Origin: Flavobacteriia bacterium
GTDB taxonomy: Bacteria > Bacteroidota > Bacteroidia > Flavobacteriales > Schleiferiaceae
Direction: 5' to 3'
DNA length: 35,996 bases
Assembly: GCA_949516455.1 (NCBI GenBank)
Contig: CATILC010000040.1
Span: forward strand, 1 to 35,996
Part shown: positions 18,145 to 26,766 of the stretch, in pieces
Numbering within the stretch: position 1 is the stretch's first letter
How the letters are laid out: each line of letters opens with the position of its first letter
Position numbers and translations under genes: made by a program
The notes under the pieces: generated by a model
Database searches by the model: none
What the model saw: only the letters and a program-made list of their open reading frames with translations
What the model was told of the DNA's origin: nothing

Positions 18145-18159
18145 CCAAAACAGAACACA

Positions 18160-18723
18160 CTGAGGCGAGCACCCAGAAAGGAGCCGAAAAGGCGCGAGGA
18201 AGACAAGCACAGAGTCAACCGGAACATAACAGCACCGAAGGTGCGGTTGGTAGGTGACAATGTTGAGGAACAAGGTGTTTTTACGACAGCAGAGGCCCTC
18301 AGGCTTGCAGAAAGCCAGGAACTGGATCTGGTAGAGATCAGTCCAAAGGCAGACCCACCGGTCGCCAAGATATTGGACTACCGCAAATTCCTCTACGACC
18401 AGAAGAAGCGGCAGAAGGAACTTGATGCCAAAAACATCAAGGTGGTGGTGAAGGAAATACGGTTCGGGCCGAACACGGACGAACACGATTACGCGTTCAA
18501 AAAGAAGCACGCGATCAACTTCCTGAAGGAAGGATCAAAGATCAAGGCGTTCGTCTTCTTCCGGGGGCGTTCGATCGTGTTCAAGGACAAAGGAGAGATC
18601 CTTTTGCTGCAGTTGGCCCAGGACGTGGAAGAATTTGGGAAGGTGGAAAGCCTGCCCAAACTCGAAGGAAAGAGAATGATCATGATGCTGGCCCCTAGGA
18701 CGCTGGCTGGAAAAAAGAAATAA
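18160..18723 (+). CDS. infC: Translation initiation factor IF-3, probable non-canonical CTG start
   Basis: In-frame translation upstream of the track GTG (18241): [CTG][40 protein letters not shown]...; the conserved [13 protein letters not shown] lies upstream of any standard start. Confidence 0.85.
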   Translation: MRRAPRKEPKRREEDKHRVNRNITAPKVRLVGDNVEEQGVFTTAEALRLAESQELDLVEISPKADPPVAKILDYRKFLYDQKKRQKELDAKNIKVVVKEIRFGPNTDEHDYAFKKKHAINFLKEGSKIKAFVFFRGRSIVFKDKGEILLLQLAQDVEEFGKVESLPKLEGKRMIMMLAPRTLAGKKK

Positions 18724-18743
18724 GAACCTGAAAAAGGATCGAG

Positions 18744-18938
18744 ATGCCAAAAATGAAAACCAAGTCGAGTGCCAAGAAGCGCTTCAAGCTGACCGGCACG
18801 GGAAAGATCAAGAGGAAGCACGCCTTCAAAAGCCACATCCTCACCAAGAAAAGCACCGTACAAAAGCGACGCCTGACCCATGCCACCCTGGTGCATGAGT
18901 CTGATGAGAAGAATATCAAACAGCAACTGGTCCTCTGA
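18744..18938 (+). CDS. rpmI: 50S ribosomal protein L35
   Basis: [37 protein letters not shown]. Confidence 0.97.
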   Translation: MPKMKTKSSAKKRFKLTGTGKIKRKHAFKSHILTKKSTVQKRRLTHATLVHESDEKNIKQQLVL

Positions 18939-18945
18939 ACGGCCC

Positions 18946-18995
18946 GGTTCCAATCTGAACCCTGATGCCGGCACCTAAGAGCGGTTCCCGAACCG
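18946..18995 (+). promoter_or_regulatory. Twin short hairpins in the rpmI-rplT intergenic region
   Basis: GGTTC-caatct-GAACC (18946-18961) and CGGTTC-cc-GAACCG (18982-18995). Confidence 0.35.
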
Positions 18996-19022
18996 ACGCC
19001 GTCATCAAAAACAAACAACAAC

Positions 19023-19367
19023 ATGCCAAGATCGGTCAATCATGTTGCCTCGAGAGCCCGCAGGAAAAAGATCCTCAAGCTGGCCAAAGGCTCCTTCGGA
19101 AGAAGAAAGAATGTATGGACGGTAGCCAAGAACTCCGTCGAAAAAGGATTGCAGTATGCCTACAGGGATCGCCGAAACAAGAAGCGTTCTTTCCGGGCCC
19201 TTTGGATCCAAAGGATCAATGCCGGAGCCCGTCTTCATGGCATGTCCTATTCTCAGTTCATGGGCAAGATGAACAAGTCTGGGATCGAGCTGAACCGAAA
19301 AGTTCTGGCGGATCTGGCCATGAATCATCCAGAGGCCTTCAAAAAAGTTTGTGAGAGCATTCGCTGA
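19023..19367 (+). CDS. rplT: 50S ribosomal protein L20
   Basis: [70 protein letters not shown]. Confidence 0.98.
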   Translation: MPRSVNHVASRARRKKILKLAKGSFGRRKNVWTVAKNSVEKGLQYAYRDRRNKKRSFRALWIQRINAGARLHGMSYSQFMGKMNKSGIELNRKVLADLAMNHPEAFKKVCESIR

Positions 19368-19390
19368 AACTTTCCCCTCTGAAAGAATTG

Positions 19391-19414
19391 ACCACGCCCT
19401 GTGCGTGGTTTTTT
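19391..19414 (+). terminator. Rho-independent terminator after rplT
   Basis: ACCACGC-cctgt-GCGTGGT followed by a T run. Confidence 0.85.
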
Positions 19415-19425
19415 ATTTTCGCTGC

Positions 19426-20481
19426 ATGCAGAAATGCCTCTTGATCCTGTGCATGGTCGTTGGCGCTCATGCCATTGGACAACAGAGCGAAACATGCGAG
19501 GCTGATATTTTGTACGCCGTCCATACGCCATCTGGCCTCAAGCTGAGGTCGGGACCCAGTACGAAGGCCGAACACTTGGTCACGGTCCCTAAGGACAGTG
19601 TGGTGCTCGCCTGCAAAAAGACCTTCGGTACATTGGAAGTGGGCGATACGCAGGGCTACTGGCGATCTGTTCGATACAAGCAGTACGAAGGATTCATGTT
19701 CGATGGCTACCTCAGGCCACTTTTGGCTTCTTCACCCGACAGCATCAGCCTTGCTGCAGAAGATGGCGCATCAAATGATGCGGCCCGACCACTGGCACCT
19801 AGTTCCTTCACACTGGCCATGGAGACCTACAATTACTGTGGAAACTACGATCAACTCGACCCCTCCCTCCATTGGTACGGCATCTACCCGCCCGAGAATG
19901 GAAAATCCGCTTTTTCTCTCCAAGGCATACGTCTGGAACTCGTGCTCTTGGGCAAGAATGAAGCGGGCATTATGGAATTCGATGTTCGCACCGACCGGGA
20001 AGAAAAGTCCCTTTTCCTGATCGGAACGGACCAGCAGCTGGAAAGAGGGGATCTGCTCTATCTCTCATCTGCCTGGCAGAATGAACTTCCTGTATTGCTT
20101 CACCCCGGAAAGGAAACAAAAGTATTTGCTCGATCTGTGGCCGAAGACCCTAAAAACCTGCATGTTCAGGCATTTGGCGGTGTGATGCCCGGAACGGACG
20201 GGGAATGTCTCTCCCTTGTGAACTACCAGATACACCTGCAGACCGACGGCCCCGCGGACCAGAGAACGCAGGACATTGCTCCACTGATCGGCACAAAAGA
20301 CGCATGCGCACCTCCAGAGCTCATCTGGTTCGGCGATCTGAACCGCGATGGTTATTCCGATGCGCTCATGGCCGTTAAGAATCGAGATGGCGCCCGACTG
20401 AGCCTTTTGGTCAGTGGGCAGGAAAGCACAGATATTTGGGAACTTGCAGACAGCTGGACCATCAAAGACTGCCGACCATGA
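19426..20481 (+). CDS. Exported SH3b-domain protein with a C-terminal FG-GAP/EF-hand-like segment
   Basis: MQKCLLILCMVVGAHAIGQQ signal peptide; LKLRSGPSTKAEHLVTVPKDSVV SH3b-like; GDLNRDGYSDALMAVK. ATGA overlap with the next gene. Confidence 0.72.
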   Translation: MQKCLLILCMVVGAHAIGQQSETCEADILYAVHTPSGLKLRSGPSTKAEHLVTVPKDSVVLACKKTFGTLEVGDTQGYWRSVRYKQYEGFMFDGYLRPLLASSPDSISLAAEDGASNDAARPLAPSSFTLAMETYNYCGNYDQLDPSLHWYGIYPPENGKSAFSLQGIRLELVLLGKNEAGIMEFDVRTDREEKSLFLIGTDQQLERGDLLYLSSAWQNELPVLLHPGKETKVFARSVAEDPKNLHVQAFGGVMPGTDGECLSLVNYQIHLQTDGPADQRTQDIAPLIGTKDACAPPELIWFGDLNRDGYSDALMAVKNRDGARLSLLVSGQESTDIWELADSWTIKDCRP

Positions 20482-22109
20482 AAAAAGAACTCGAGTTCAA
20501 TAAAAATGAAGATGCGCTTAAGCTCTTGCTGACGGATGTCAAAAAACGGCTGGAGAAGGTCAAGCTGGGAGGGGGCAAAAAAAAGATCGAGAAACAGCAC
20601 GCACAGGGCAAGATGACCGCTCGGGAGCGCATTGCTTCGTTGCTCGACAGCGACAGGCCTTCTTTTGAGATCGGCGCCTTTGCTGCGGAGGGCATGTATA
20701 GCGAACACGGGGGGTGTCCTGCGGCTGGTGTAATAGTCGTAATCGGCTGGATCGAAGGCAGGCAATGCATTGTTGCGGCCAATGATGCCACCGTCAAAGC
20801 CGGTGCCTGGTTCCCTATGACCGGTAAAAAGAATCTTAGAGCCCAGGAGATCGCCCTTGAAAACCATTTGCCCATCATCTACTTGGTGGACAGCGCGGGC
20901 GTCTATCTCCCCATGCAGGACGAGATCTTCCCGGACAAAGAACACTTCGGTCGCATCTTCAGGAACAATGCGGTCCTTTCCTCAAAAGGCATCACACAGA
21001 TCTCAGCAGTGATGGGCAGTTGTGTTGCAGGAGGGGCCTATTTGCCCATCATGAGTGATGAGGCGCTCATTGTTGAGAAGACAGGAAGCATTTTTCTGGC
21101 GGGTTCCTATTTGGTCAAAGCCGCCATTGGTGAAGACATCGACAATGAAACCCTTGGAGGTGCCGACACACATTGTGAGATCAGTGGGGTAACGGACTAC
21201 AAAGCCAAAGACGATCAGGACGCGATCAACACCATCAAAGGCATCATGGGTAAAATGGGAAGTTCACCCAAAGCCGGTTTCGATCGCAGCGCGCCCAAAG
21301 CGCCAAAAAAAGACGAAAAAGAGCTTTACGGCATGTTGCCAGAAGATCGATCAAAGCCCTACCGCAGCCTGGACATCATTGAACGCCTGGTGGATGACAG
21401 TGATTTCCAGCAGTACAAGGAGGGTTTTGGGAAGACGCTTCTCTGTGGTTATGCACGGATCGATGGATGGGCCGTGGGCATCGTCGCCAATAACCGGGAG
21501 ATCATCCGAACCAAAAAGGGTGAAATGCAACTGGGCGGAGTCATTTATTCCGATTCCGCCGACAAAGCAGCACGCTTCATCGCCAACTGCAACCAAAAAC
21601 GGATTCCACTGCTCTTCCTTCAGGATGTCACCGGATTCATGGTGGGATCGCGTTCTGAGCACGGCGGGATCATCAAAGACGGGGCAAAAATGGTGAACGC
21701 CATGAGCAACTCTGTCGTCCCCAAATTCACTGTGATCATTGGGAATTCGTTTGGCGCTGGAAATTATGCCATGTGCGGCAAGGCCTATGACCCACGCCTG
21801 ATCGTGGCCTGGCCCTCTGCACAACTTGCCGTCATGGGAGGAGAACAAGCCGCCAAGGTGCTTCTTCAGATCGAAAAAGCCCGATTGAGCAAAGAGGGGG
21901 AATTCGGCGAGAAAGAAGAGCAGGAATTGCTCGATCGCATCGAAAAGCGATATAAAGATCAGATGTCTCCGTATTACGCAGCCTCGCGCATGTGGGTGGA
22001 CGCCATCATCGATCCCATGGACACCCGTGGCTGGGTGAGCGCGGGCATCGAAATGGCCAACCACAATTCCGAAGAGAAGGCCTTCAACACGGGCATACTC
22101 CAAACCTGA
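20478..22109 (+). CDS. Acyl-CoA carboxylase beta (carboxyltransferase) subunit
   Basis: QGKMTARERIASLLD, EHGGCPAAGVIVVIGWIEGRQCIVAANDATVKAGAW, GSCVAGGAYLPIMSDEALIVEKTGSIFLAG, GNSFGAGNYAMCGKAYDPRLIVAWPSAQLAVMGGEQAAKVL. Confidence 0.95.
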   Translation: MKKELEFNKNEDALKLLLTDVKKRLEKVKLGGGKKKIEKQHAQGKMTARERIASLLDSDRPSFEIGAFAAEGMYSEHGGCPAAGVIVVIGWIEGRQCIVAANDATVKAGAWFPMTGKKNLRAQEIALENHLPIIYLVDSAGVYLPMQDEIFPDKEHFGRIFRNNAVLSSKGITQISAVMGSCVAGGAYLPIMSDEALIVEKTGSIFLAGSYLVKAAIGEDIDNETLGGADTHCEISGVTDYKAKDDQDAINTIKGIMGKMGSSPKAGFDRSAPKAPKKDEKELYGMLPEDRSKPYRSLDIIERLVDDSDFQQYKEGFGKTLLCGYARIDGWAVGIVANNREIIRTKKGEMQLGGVIYSDSADKAARFIANCNQKRIPLLFLQDVTGFMVGSRSEHGGIIKDGAKMVNAMSNSVVPKFTVIIGNSFGAGNYAMCGKAYDPRLIVAWPSAQLAVMGGEQAAKVLLQIEKARLSKEGEFGEKEEQELLDRIEKRYKDQMSPYYAASRMWVDAIIDPMDTRGWVSAGIEMANHNSEEKAFNTGILQT

Positions 22110-22624
22110 TGGAAGCCCATTTCGAACTCGGATACATCAAAAAAACAAGCGGACTGCAGGGTGTGCTGCTCGTTCAACCGGATACCGACCGACCTGAACA
22201 CTACCTCGGGGCTGAGGCATTCTTCCTTGAAGAAAACGGACAGGCGGTCCCCTACTTCTTGAAGGAATGTACGCTGGACAACAAGGGCCTCATGCGCGTT
22301 CAATTCGAGGAGGTCGAGGATGCCGATTCAGCAAGTCGGTTTGTGGGAAAGAAGGTCTTTCTGCCCCTCCATCTGCTTCCATCTCTTGAGGGGAAGCAAT
22401 TCTATTTCCATGAGGTGATCGGATGGAATGCGATCGATGAAAACAACCAGACCATCGGGTCCATTGTGGATGTGCTCGACAGGGGGCCACAGGAATTGCT
22501 CCTGGTGAAAAGTGCGGAGAACAAAGAGATCTACCTTCCTCTGGCAGACGACTTTCTCCTTGAAGTGGACCGCGTTAAAAACGAATTGAAACTCATTGTG
22601 CCCGAAGGCCTGCTCGATCTCTGA
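22109..22624 (+). CDS. rimM: Ribosome maturation factor RimM
   Basis: MEAHFELGYIKKTSGLQGVLLVQPDTDRPEHYLGAEAFFLE...FVGKKVFLPL...IGSIVDVLDRGPQELLLVK...EIYLPLADDFLLEVD. Shares one base with the previous stop (TGATG). Confidence 0.88.
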   Translation: MEAHFELGYIKKTSGLQGVLLVQPDTDRPEHYLGAEAFFLEENGQAVPYFLKECTLDNKGLMRVQFEEVEDADSASRFVGKKVFLPLHLLPSLEGKQFYFHEVIGWNAIDENNQTIGSIVDVLDRGPQELLLVKSAENKEIYLPLADDFLLEVDRVKNELKLIVPEGLLDL

Positions 22625-22669
22625 CCGCAGCATCCTTCGATGGATTCAGACAGACTGTTTCCAACCGGC

Positions 22670-23716
22670 CTATGCTTTTGGGCCAACTCTTGGATAAAAT
22701 CGCTTCCGAAGGGCTGCGGACAAACGAACCAAAAGGATCAAGGCGGGAACTTCGACCAACGGACCGACCACTCCTGCGAAAGCTTCACCCGAATTCAGGC
22801 CAAAGACCGCAATCGCCACAGCAATGGCCAACTCAAAGTTGTTTCCTGCTGCGGTAAAGGAAATGGCCGCATTCTGATCGTAGCGGGCACCCATCATTTT
22901 ACTGATGAAGAAACCGATGAGAAACATCAGAGAGAAATAGATCAACAAAGGGATGGAAATACGCAGGACATCCAAAGGAATGTCCACGATCATTTCACCC
23001 TTGAGTGAGAACATCAATACGATCGTAAAAAGAAGGGCAATGAGCGTCAGGGGTGCAATCCTCGGCAGATAAGTGGATTCATACCATTCCAAACCCCTGG
23101 ATCGGATCAGCCACCAACGACTCAGCGCACCTGCCAAAAAAGGTATGCCCAAATAGATGGCTACACTCCCTGCAATGGTTTGAATGGAAATGTCGACCAG
23201 GGCTCCCGGGTAACCGAAATAAGGAGGAAGCACCGTGATGAAGAGCCATGCATAGAAGCTGTAGGTGAACACTTGGAATAGACTGTTGAGCGCCACCAAC
23301 CCTGCCCCATATTCTGGACTGCCATCGGCCAGATCGTTCCAAACCAACACCATGGCAATGCACCTGGCCAAGCCGATCAGTATGAGCCCGACCATGTAGT
23401 GCGGATGGTCTTGCAAGAAAAAAAGCGCCAGGCCGAACATGAGTAAGGGACCGATGATCCAATTCAGTAAAAGAGAAACGGACAGCATCCGCACATCTTT
23501 GAAAACCTCTGGCAGCAGTCGATAATTCACTTTCGCCAAAGGCGGGTACATCATGATGATAAGCCCGATGGCAATTGGAATATTGGTGCTTCCAAAACTC
23601 AGGACTTCGATACCACTTGCAACAGAGGGCACAAAGTAGCCGAGGCCGACGCCCAAGAACATGGCCAAAAAGATCCACAGGGTCAAATAGGTGTCTTGGA
23701 AACCGAGTCTTTTCAT
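22670..23716 (-). CDS. ACR3-family arsenite efflux transporter
   Basis: [106 protein letters not shown]. Confidence 0.94.
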   Translation of the reverse strand: MKRLGFQDTYLTLWIFLAMFLGVGLGYFVPSVASGIEVLSFGSTNIPIAIGLIIMMYPPLAKVNYRLLPEVFKDVRMLSVSLLLNWIIGPLLMFGLALFFLQDHPHYMVGLILIGLARCIAMVLVWNDLADGSPEYGAGLVALNSLFQVFTYSFYAWLFITVLPPYFGYPGALVDISIQTIAGSVAIYLGIPFLAGALSRWWLIRSRGLEWYESTYLPRIAPLTLIALLFTIVLMFSLKGEMIVDIPLDVLRISIPLLIYFSLMFLIGFFISKMMGARYDQNAAISFTAAGNNFELAIAVAIAVFGLNSGEAFAGVVGPLVEVPALILLVRLSAALRKRFYPRVGPKA

Positions 23717-23820
23717 TAGTAGGGTGGCGGTTTCAATTCAAAAGATTCATCGCTCACATACTCATTAAGCCGACGGCCCATGGTCTGAAACAGTTCTCTT
23801 TGTTGCTGCGCAAACGACAT
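23716..23820 (-). CDS. Candidate 34-aa small ORF overlapping the ACR3 start (TAATG)
   Basis: Manual translation: [34 protein letters not shown]; stop shares one base with the ACR3 ATG; lies downstream of lpd on the same strand. Confidence 0.5.
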   Translation of the reverse strand: MSFAQQQRELFQTMGRRLNEYVSDESFELKPPPY

Positions 23821-23862
23821 CTTGTCAAATCATTTCATGAATTCCCCAGACCTCAGAGACGG

Positions 23863-25251
23863 CTACAGATGGATCACCTCGTCATATGCGTCGGCAGATG
23901 CCTCCATGACCGCTTCACTCATCGTCGGGTGCGGGTGTACGCTTTTCACGATCTCCATTCCCGTGGTCTCCAGTTTTCGCGCCACCACGGCCTCAGCGAT
24001 CATTTCTGTGACATTGGCTCCAACCATGTGGCAACCGAGGAATTCACCGTATTTCTTATCGAAAATGACTTTGACAAAGCCATCCTTATGTCCGGCTGCG
24101 CTGGCCTTTCCACTGGCTGAGAAGGGAAACTTACCCACGCGGAGTTCGTAGCCCGCCTCTTTGGCTTGTTTTTCGGTCATTCCAACAGAAGCGATCTCAG
24201 GCGAACAATAAGTGCATCCTGGGATATTTCCGTAGTTCAGCGGTTGGGGATGATGCCCGGCGATCTTTTCTACGCAAATGATGCCTTCCGCACTGGCTAC
24301 ATGCGCGAGCGCCTGTCCGGGAACACAGTCACCGATGGCGTACACACCGCCCACGCTGGTCTGGTAGTACTCATCGACCACGATCTTGCCCTTCTCGGTC
24401 TTGATCCCCAGTTCCTCGAGCCCTATGCCCTCGATATTCGCCTGAACGCCCACGGCTGAAAGGACCACATCGCATTCGATCTGCTCTTCGCCCTTTGGGG
24501 TTTTCACGTGTACCACACACTGTTTGCCCTTGGTGTCCACAGAGGTCACCTCGCTTTTGGTCTTGATGGCGATGCCCTGTTTCTTGAAACTTCGCTCGAG
24601 CTGTTTGCCCACTTCCTCGTCTTCCAATGGGACGATCTGTGGCAGATATTCCACAATGGTCACATCGGTTCCCATGGCGTTGTAGAAGTAGGCAAATTCG
24701 ACCCCGATCGCACCTGAACCAACAACGACGAGCTTCTTGGGCTGCTTGGGCAGGGTCATGGCCTCCCGATATCCGATGATCTTCTTACCGTCTTGCGGCA
24801 AACTGGGCAATTGGCGGCTTCTGGCGCCCGTTGCAATGATGATGTGCTTGGCTGTATGCTCCGTTTGCTTTCCGGAAGCATCTTTGACCTGCACTCTTTG
24901 GGGGGAAACCAATCGGCCATCTCCCATGATCACCTCGATCTTGTTCTTCTTCATTAGGAATTGAACTCCGTTGCTCATGCCCTCAGCCACTCCCCTGCTC
25001 CTTTTCACTACCGAGGAAAAGTCGTGCTTGGCTTCTTTGATATCGATACCGTAGTCGCCTGCGTGGCGGATGTAATCAAATACATTGGCACTCTTGAGCA
25101 AAGCTTTGGTCGGTATGCAGCCCCAGTTCAGACAGATTCCACCCAGACTCTCCCGTTCGATCACGGCAGTCTTGAGACCGAGCTGTGCCGCGCGAATGGC
25201 TGTAACATATCCCCCAGGGCCGCTGCCCAATACGATGACGTCAAAATTCAT
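23863..25251 (-). CDS. lpdA: Dihydrolipoyl dehydrogenase
   Basis: FDVIVLGSGPGGYVTAIRAAQLGLKTAVIE, GGICLNWGCIPTKALLKSA, YAIGDCVPGQALAHVASAEGI, C-terminal HPHPTMSEAVMEA. Confidence 0.97.
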   Translation of the reverse strand: MNFDVIVLGSGPGGYVTAIRAAQLGLKTAVIERESLGGICLNWGCIPTKALLKSANVFDYIRHAGDYGIDIKEAKHDFSSVVKRSRGVAEGMSNGVQFLMKKNKIEVIMGDGRLVSPQRVQVKDASGKQTEHTAKHIIIATGARSRQLPSLPQDGKKIIGYREAMTLPKQPKKLVVVGSGAIGVEFAYFYNAMGTDVTIVEYLPQIVPLEDEEVGKQLERSFKKQGIAIKTKSEVTSVDTKGKQCVVHVKTPKGEEQIECDVVLSAVGVQANIEGIGLEELGIKTEKGKIVVDEYYQTSVGGVYAIGDCVPGQALAHVASAEGIICVEKIAGHHPQPLNYGNIPGCTYCSPEIASVGMTEKQAKEAGYELRVGKFPFSASGKASAAGHKDGFVKVIFDKKYGEFLGCHMVGANVTEMIAEAVVARKLETTGMEIVKSVHPHPTMSEAVMEASADAYDEVIHL

Positions 25252-25316
25252 GAATAGCTAGTTTTGCGATCGCACAAATTTACGTCAAGGCCCATCATTA
25301 TCCATCCGCAGAATTC

Positions 25317-25787
25317 ATGACCGATAAGCTTCAGGAACCCTTCAGAAAGGAGGAAGGAAAAGAACGACCCCAAGGACCGGAATGGATGTCTGAAAGACCC
25401 AGGAAAGCGCTGGAACAGCTGTACAAGTGGACCCGCTTCATAGGGATCTCCGGCAGCATCATTTCGGCATTCATCTTGCTCAATGGGCTTGCTTTATTTG
25501 CCAATCCTGCAGCAGCCGAGCAAGCCCTCGGCGGAGCACTTCCAGGAGTGGACCTCAGGGGCATCGCTTTGCTTTACGTTGCATTTGGTGCAGCATACAT
25601 CTTTCCCATGCGCCATCTTTTGAAATTCAGCCGTCAGATCGAACTCTATTTCAAACGCGAACAGATGGAACAGGCCGTAGAGGCCCTGATCAGTATCAGC
25701 AGCTTCTTCAAGATCATTGGCGTGGTGATCCTCCTCTTCCTGGGCGTCTACATCCTTGGAATGATGGGGAGCATCGTCAGTCTTTGA
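25317..25787 (+). CDS. Small integral membrane protein (DUF5362-like)
   Basis: About three hydrophobic segments (FIGISGSIISAFILLNGLALF; GIALLYVAFGAAYIFPMRHLL; FFKIIGVVILLFLGVYILGMMGSIV). Confidence 0.6.
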   Translation: MTDKLQEPFRKEEGKERPQGPEWMSERPRKALEQLYKWTRFIGISGSIISAFILLNGLALFANPAAAEQALGGALPGVDLRGIALLYVAFGAAYIFPMRHLLKFSRQIELYFKREQMEQAVEALISISSFFKIIGVVILLFLGVYILGMMGSIVSL

Positions 25788-26157
25788 TGGCCACGGCGCT
25801 GATCTCCACATTCACCCCAAGGGGCAATCCTGCCACAGCCACTGTCTCGCGTGCCGGCTGAGCTTCTCCGAAATAGGTCGCATAGACCTTGTTCACGATG
25901 GGAAAATGCTTCATGTCAGAGAGAAATATGCTGCACTTGACGACCTCTTCCATGGCCATTCCACCCGCATGAAGAACCGCTTTCAAATTTTCTAGGACTT
26001 GTCGGGTCTCCTCTTCTATGCTGGCCATTTTCAATTCACCTGTTTCGGGATCTGAGGCGATCTGTCCGCTGCAAAAGAGCATATTGGCCGATTTGACAGC
26101 CTGACTATACGGACCGATGGGTTCGGGTGCATGATGAGTGAATACGGTAGATGACAT
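25777..26157 (-). CDS. RidA family (reactive intermediate deaminase) protein
   Basis: PEPIGPYSQAVKSANMLFCSGQIASDPETGEL, VVKCSIFLSDMKHFPIVNKVYATYFGEAQPARETVAVAGLPLGVNVEISAVA. Start at MSSTVF. Confidence 0.95.
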   Translation of the reverse strand: MSSTVFTHHAPEPIGPYSQAVKSANMLFCSGQIASDPETGELKMASIEEETRQVLENLKAVLHAGGMAMEEVVKCSIFLSDMKHFPIVNKVYATYFGEAQPARETVAVAGLPLGVNVEISAVAIKD

Positions 26158-26202
26158 GTGAATTGGATTAGGTGAAGGAAAAGTAAAATATTTGTCCATC
26201 GC

Positions 26203-26766
26203 ATGAAGCCACACATTTTACTGCTCGACAACTTCGACAGCTTCACTTACAATTTGAAACACCACCTTTCCTCCTTGGGGGCCAAGGTGGAGGTGGTCCG
26301 CAACGACCGAAAAGACTGGCGTTCTTTCCAGGGCAGCCACATTGTGCTGTCACCAGGCCCGGGCCTCCCGGGATCTTCAGGGGCGCTGATGGACTGCATT
26401 GCCCATTACTCAGGCAAGAAGCCCATCCTTGGCGTCTGCCTCGGTCATCAGGCCTTGGCCGAATACAACGGAGGTTCCCTGTTCAATCTGGATCATGTCC
26501 GCCACGGCAAGCAAAAGAAGATTGACATCCTTTCCGAAGGAGTGCTGTTCCGGGGGCTCACAAAGGATCTTTCCGTAGGGCTGTATCATTCGTGGGCGGT
26601 GCGCGATGTTCCCGAGGGCTTCAAGCTCACCGCTCTGGACGAAGACGGCGTCGTCATGGGTATGGAAAATGAGCGAGACGGCAGTTTCGGTGTCCAATTC
26701 CATCCCGAGAGCGTCATGTGCCCCGGTGGTATCGATCTGTTGGCCAATTTCTTGGCCTTCAGCTGA
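26203..26766 (+). CDS. Class I glutamine amidotransferase (PabA/TrpG type)
   Basis: ILLLDNFDSFTYNLKHHL, VLSPGPGLPG, ILGVCLGHQALAEYNGG, FGVQFHPESV. Confidence 0.93.
   Translation: MKPHILLLDNFDSFTYNLKHHLSSLGAKVEVVRNDRKDWRSFQGSHIVLSPGPGLPGSSGALMDCIAHYSGKKPILGVCLGHQALAEYNGGSLFNLDHVRHGKQKKIDILSEGVLFRGLTKDLSVGLYHSWAVRDVPEGFKLTALDEDGVVMGMENERDGSFGVQFHPESVMCPGGIDLLANFLAFS

Noticed and set aside
21351-22103. 250-aa minus-strand ORF inside the acyl-CoA carboxylase gene
   Set aside because: Shadow ORF; the + strand protein has all expected carboxyltransferase motifs.
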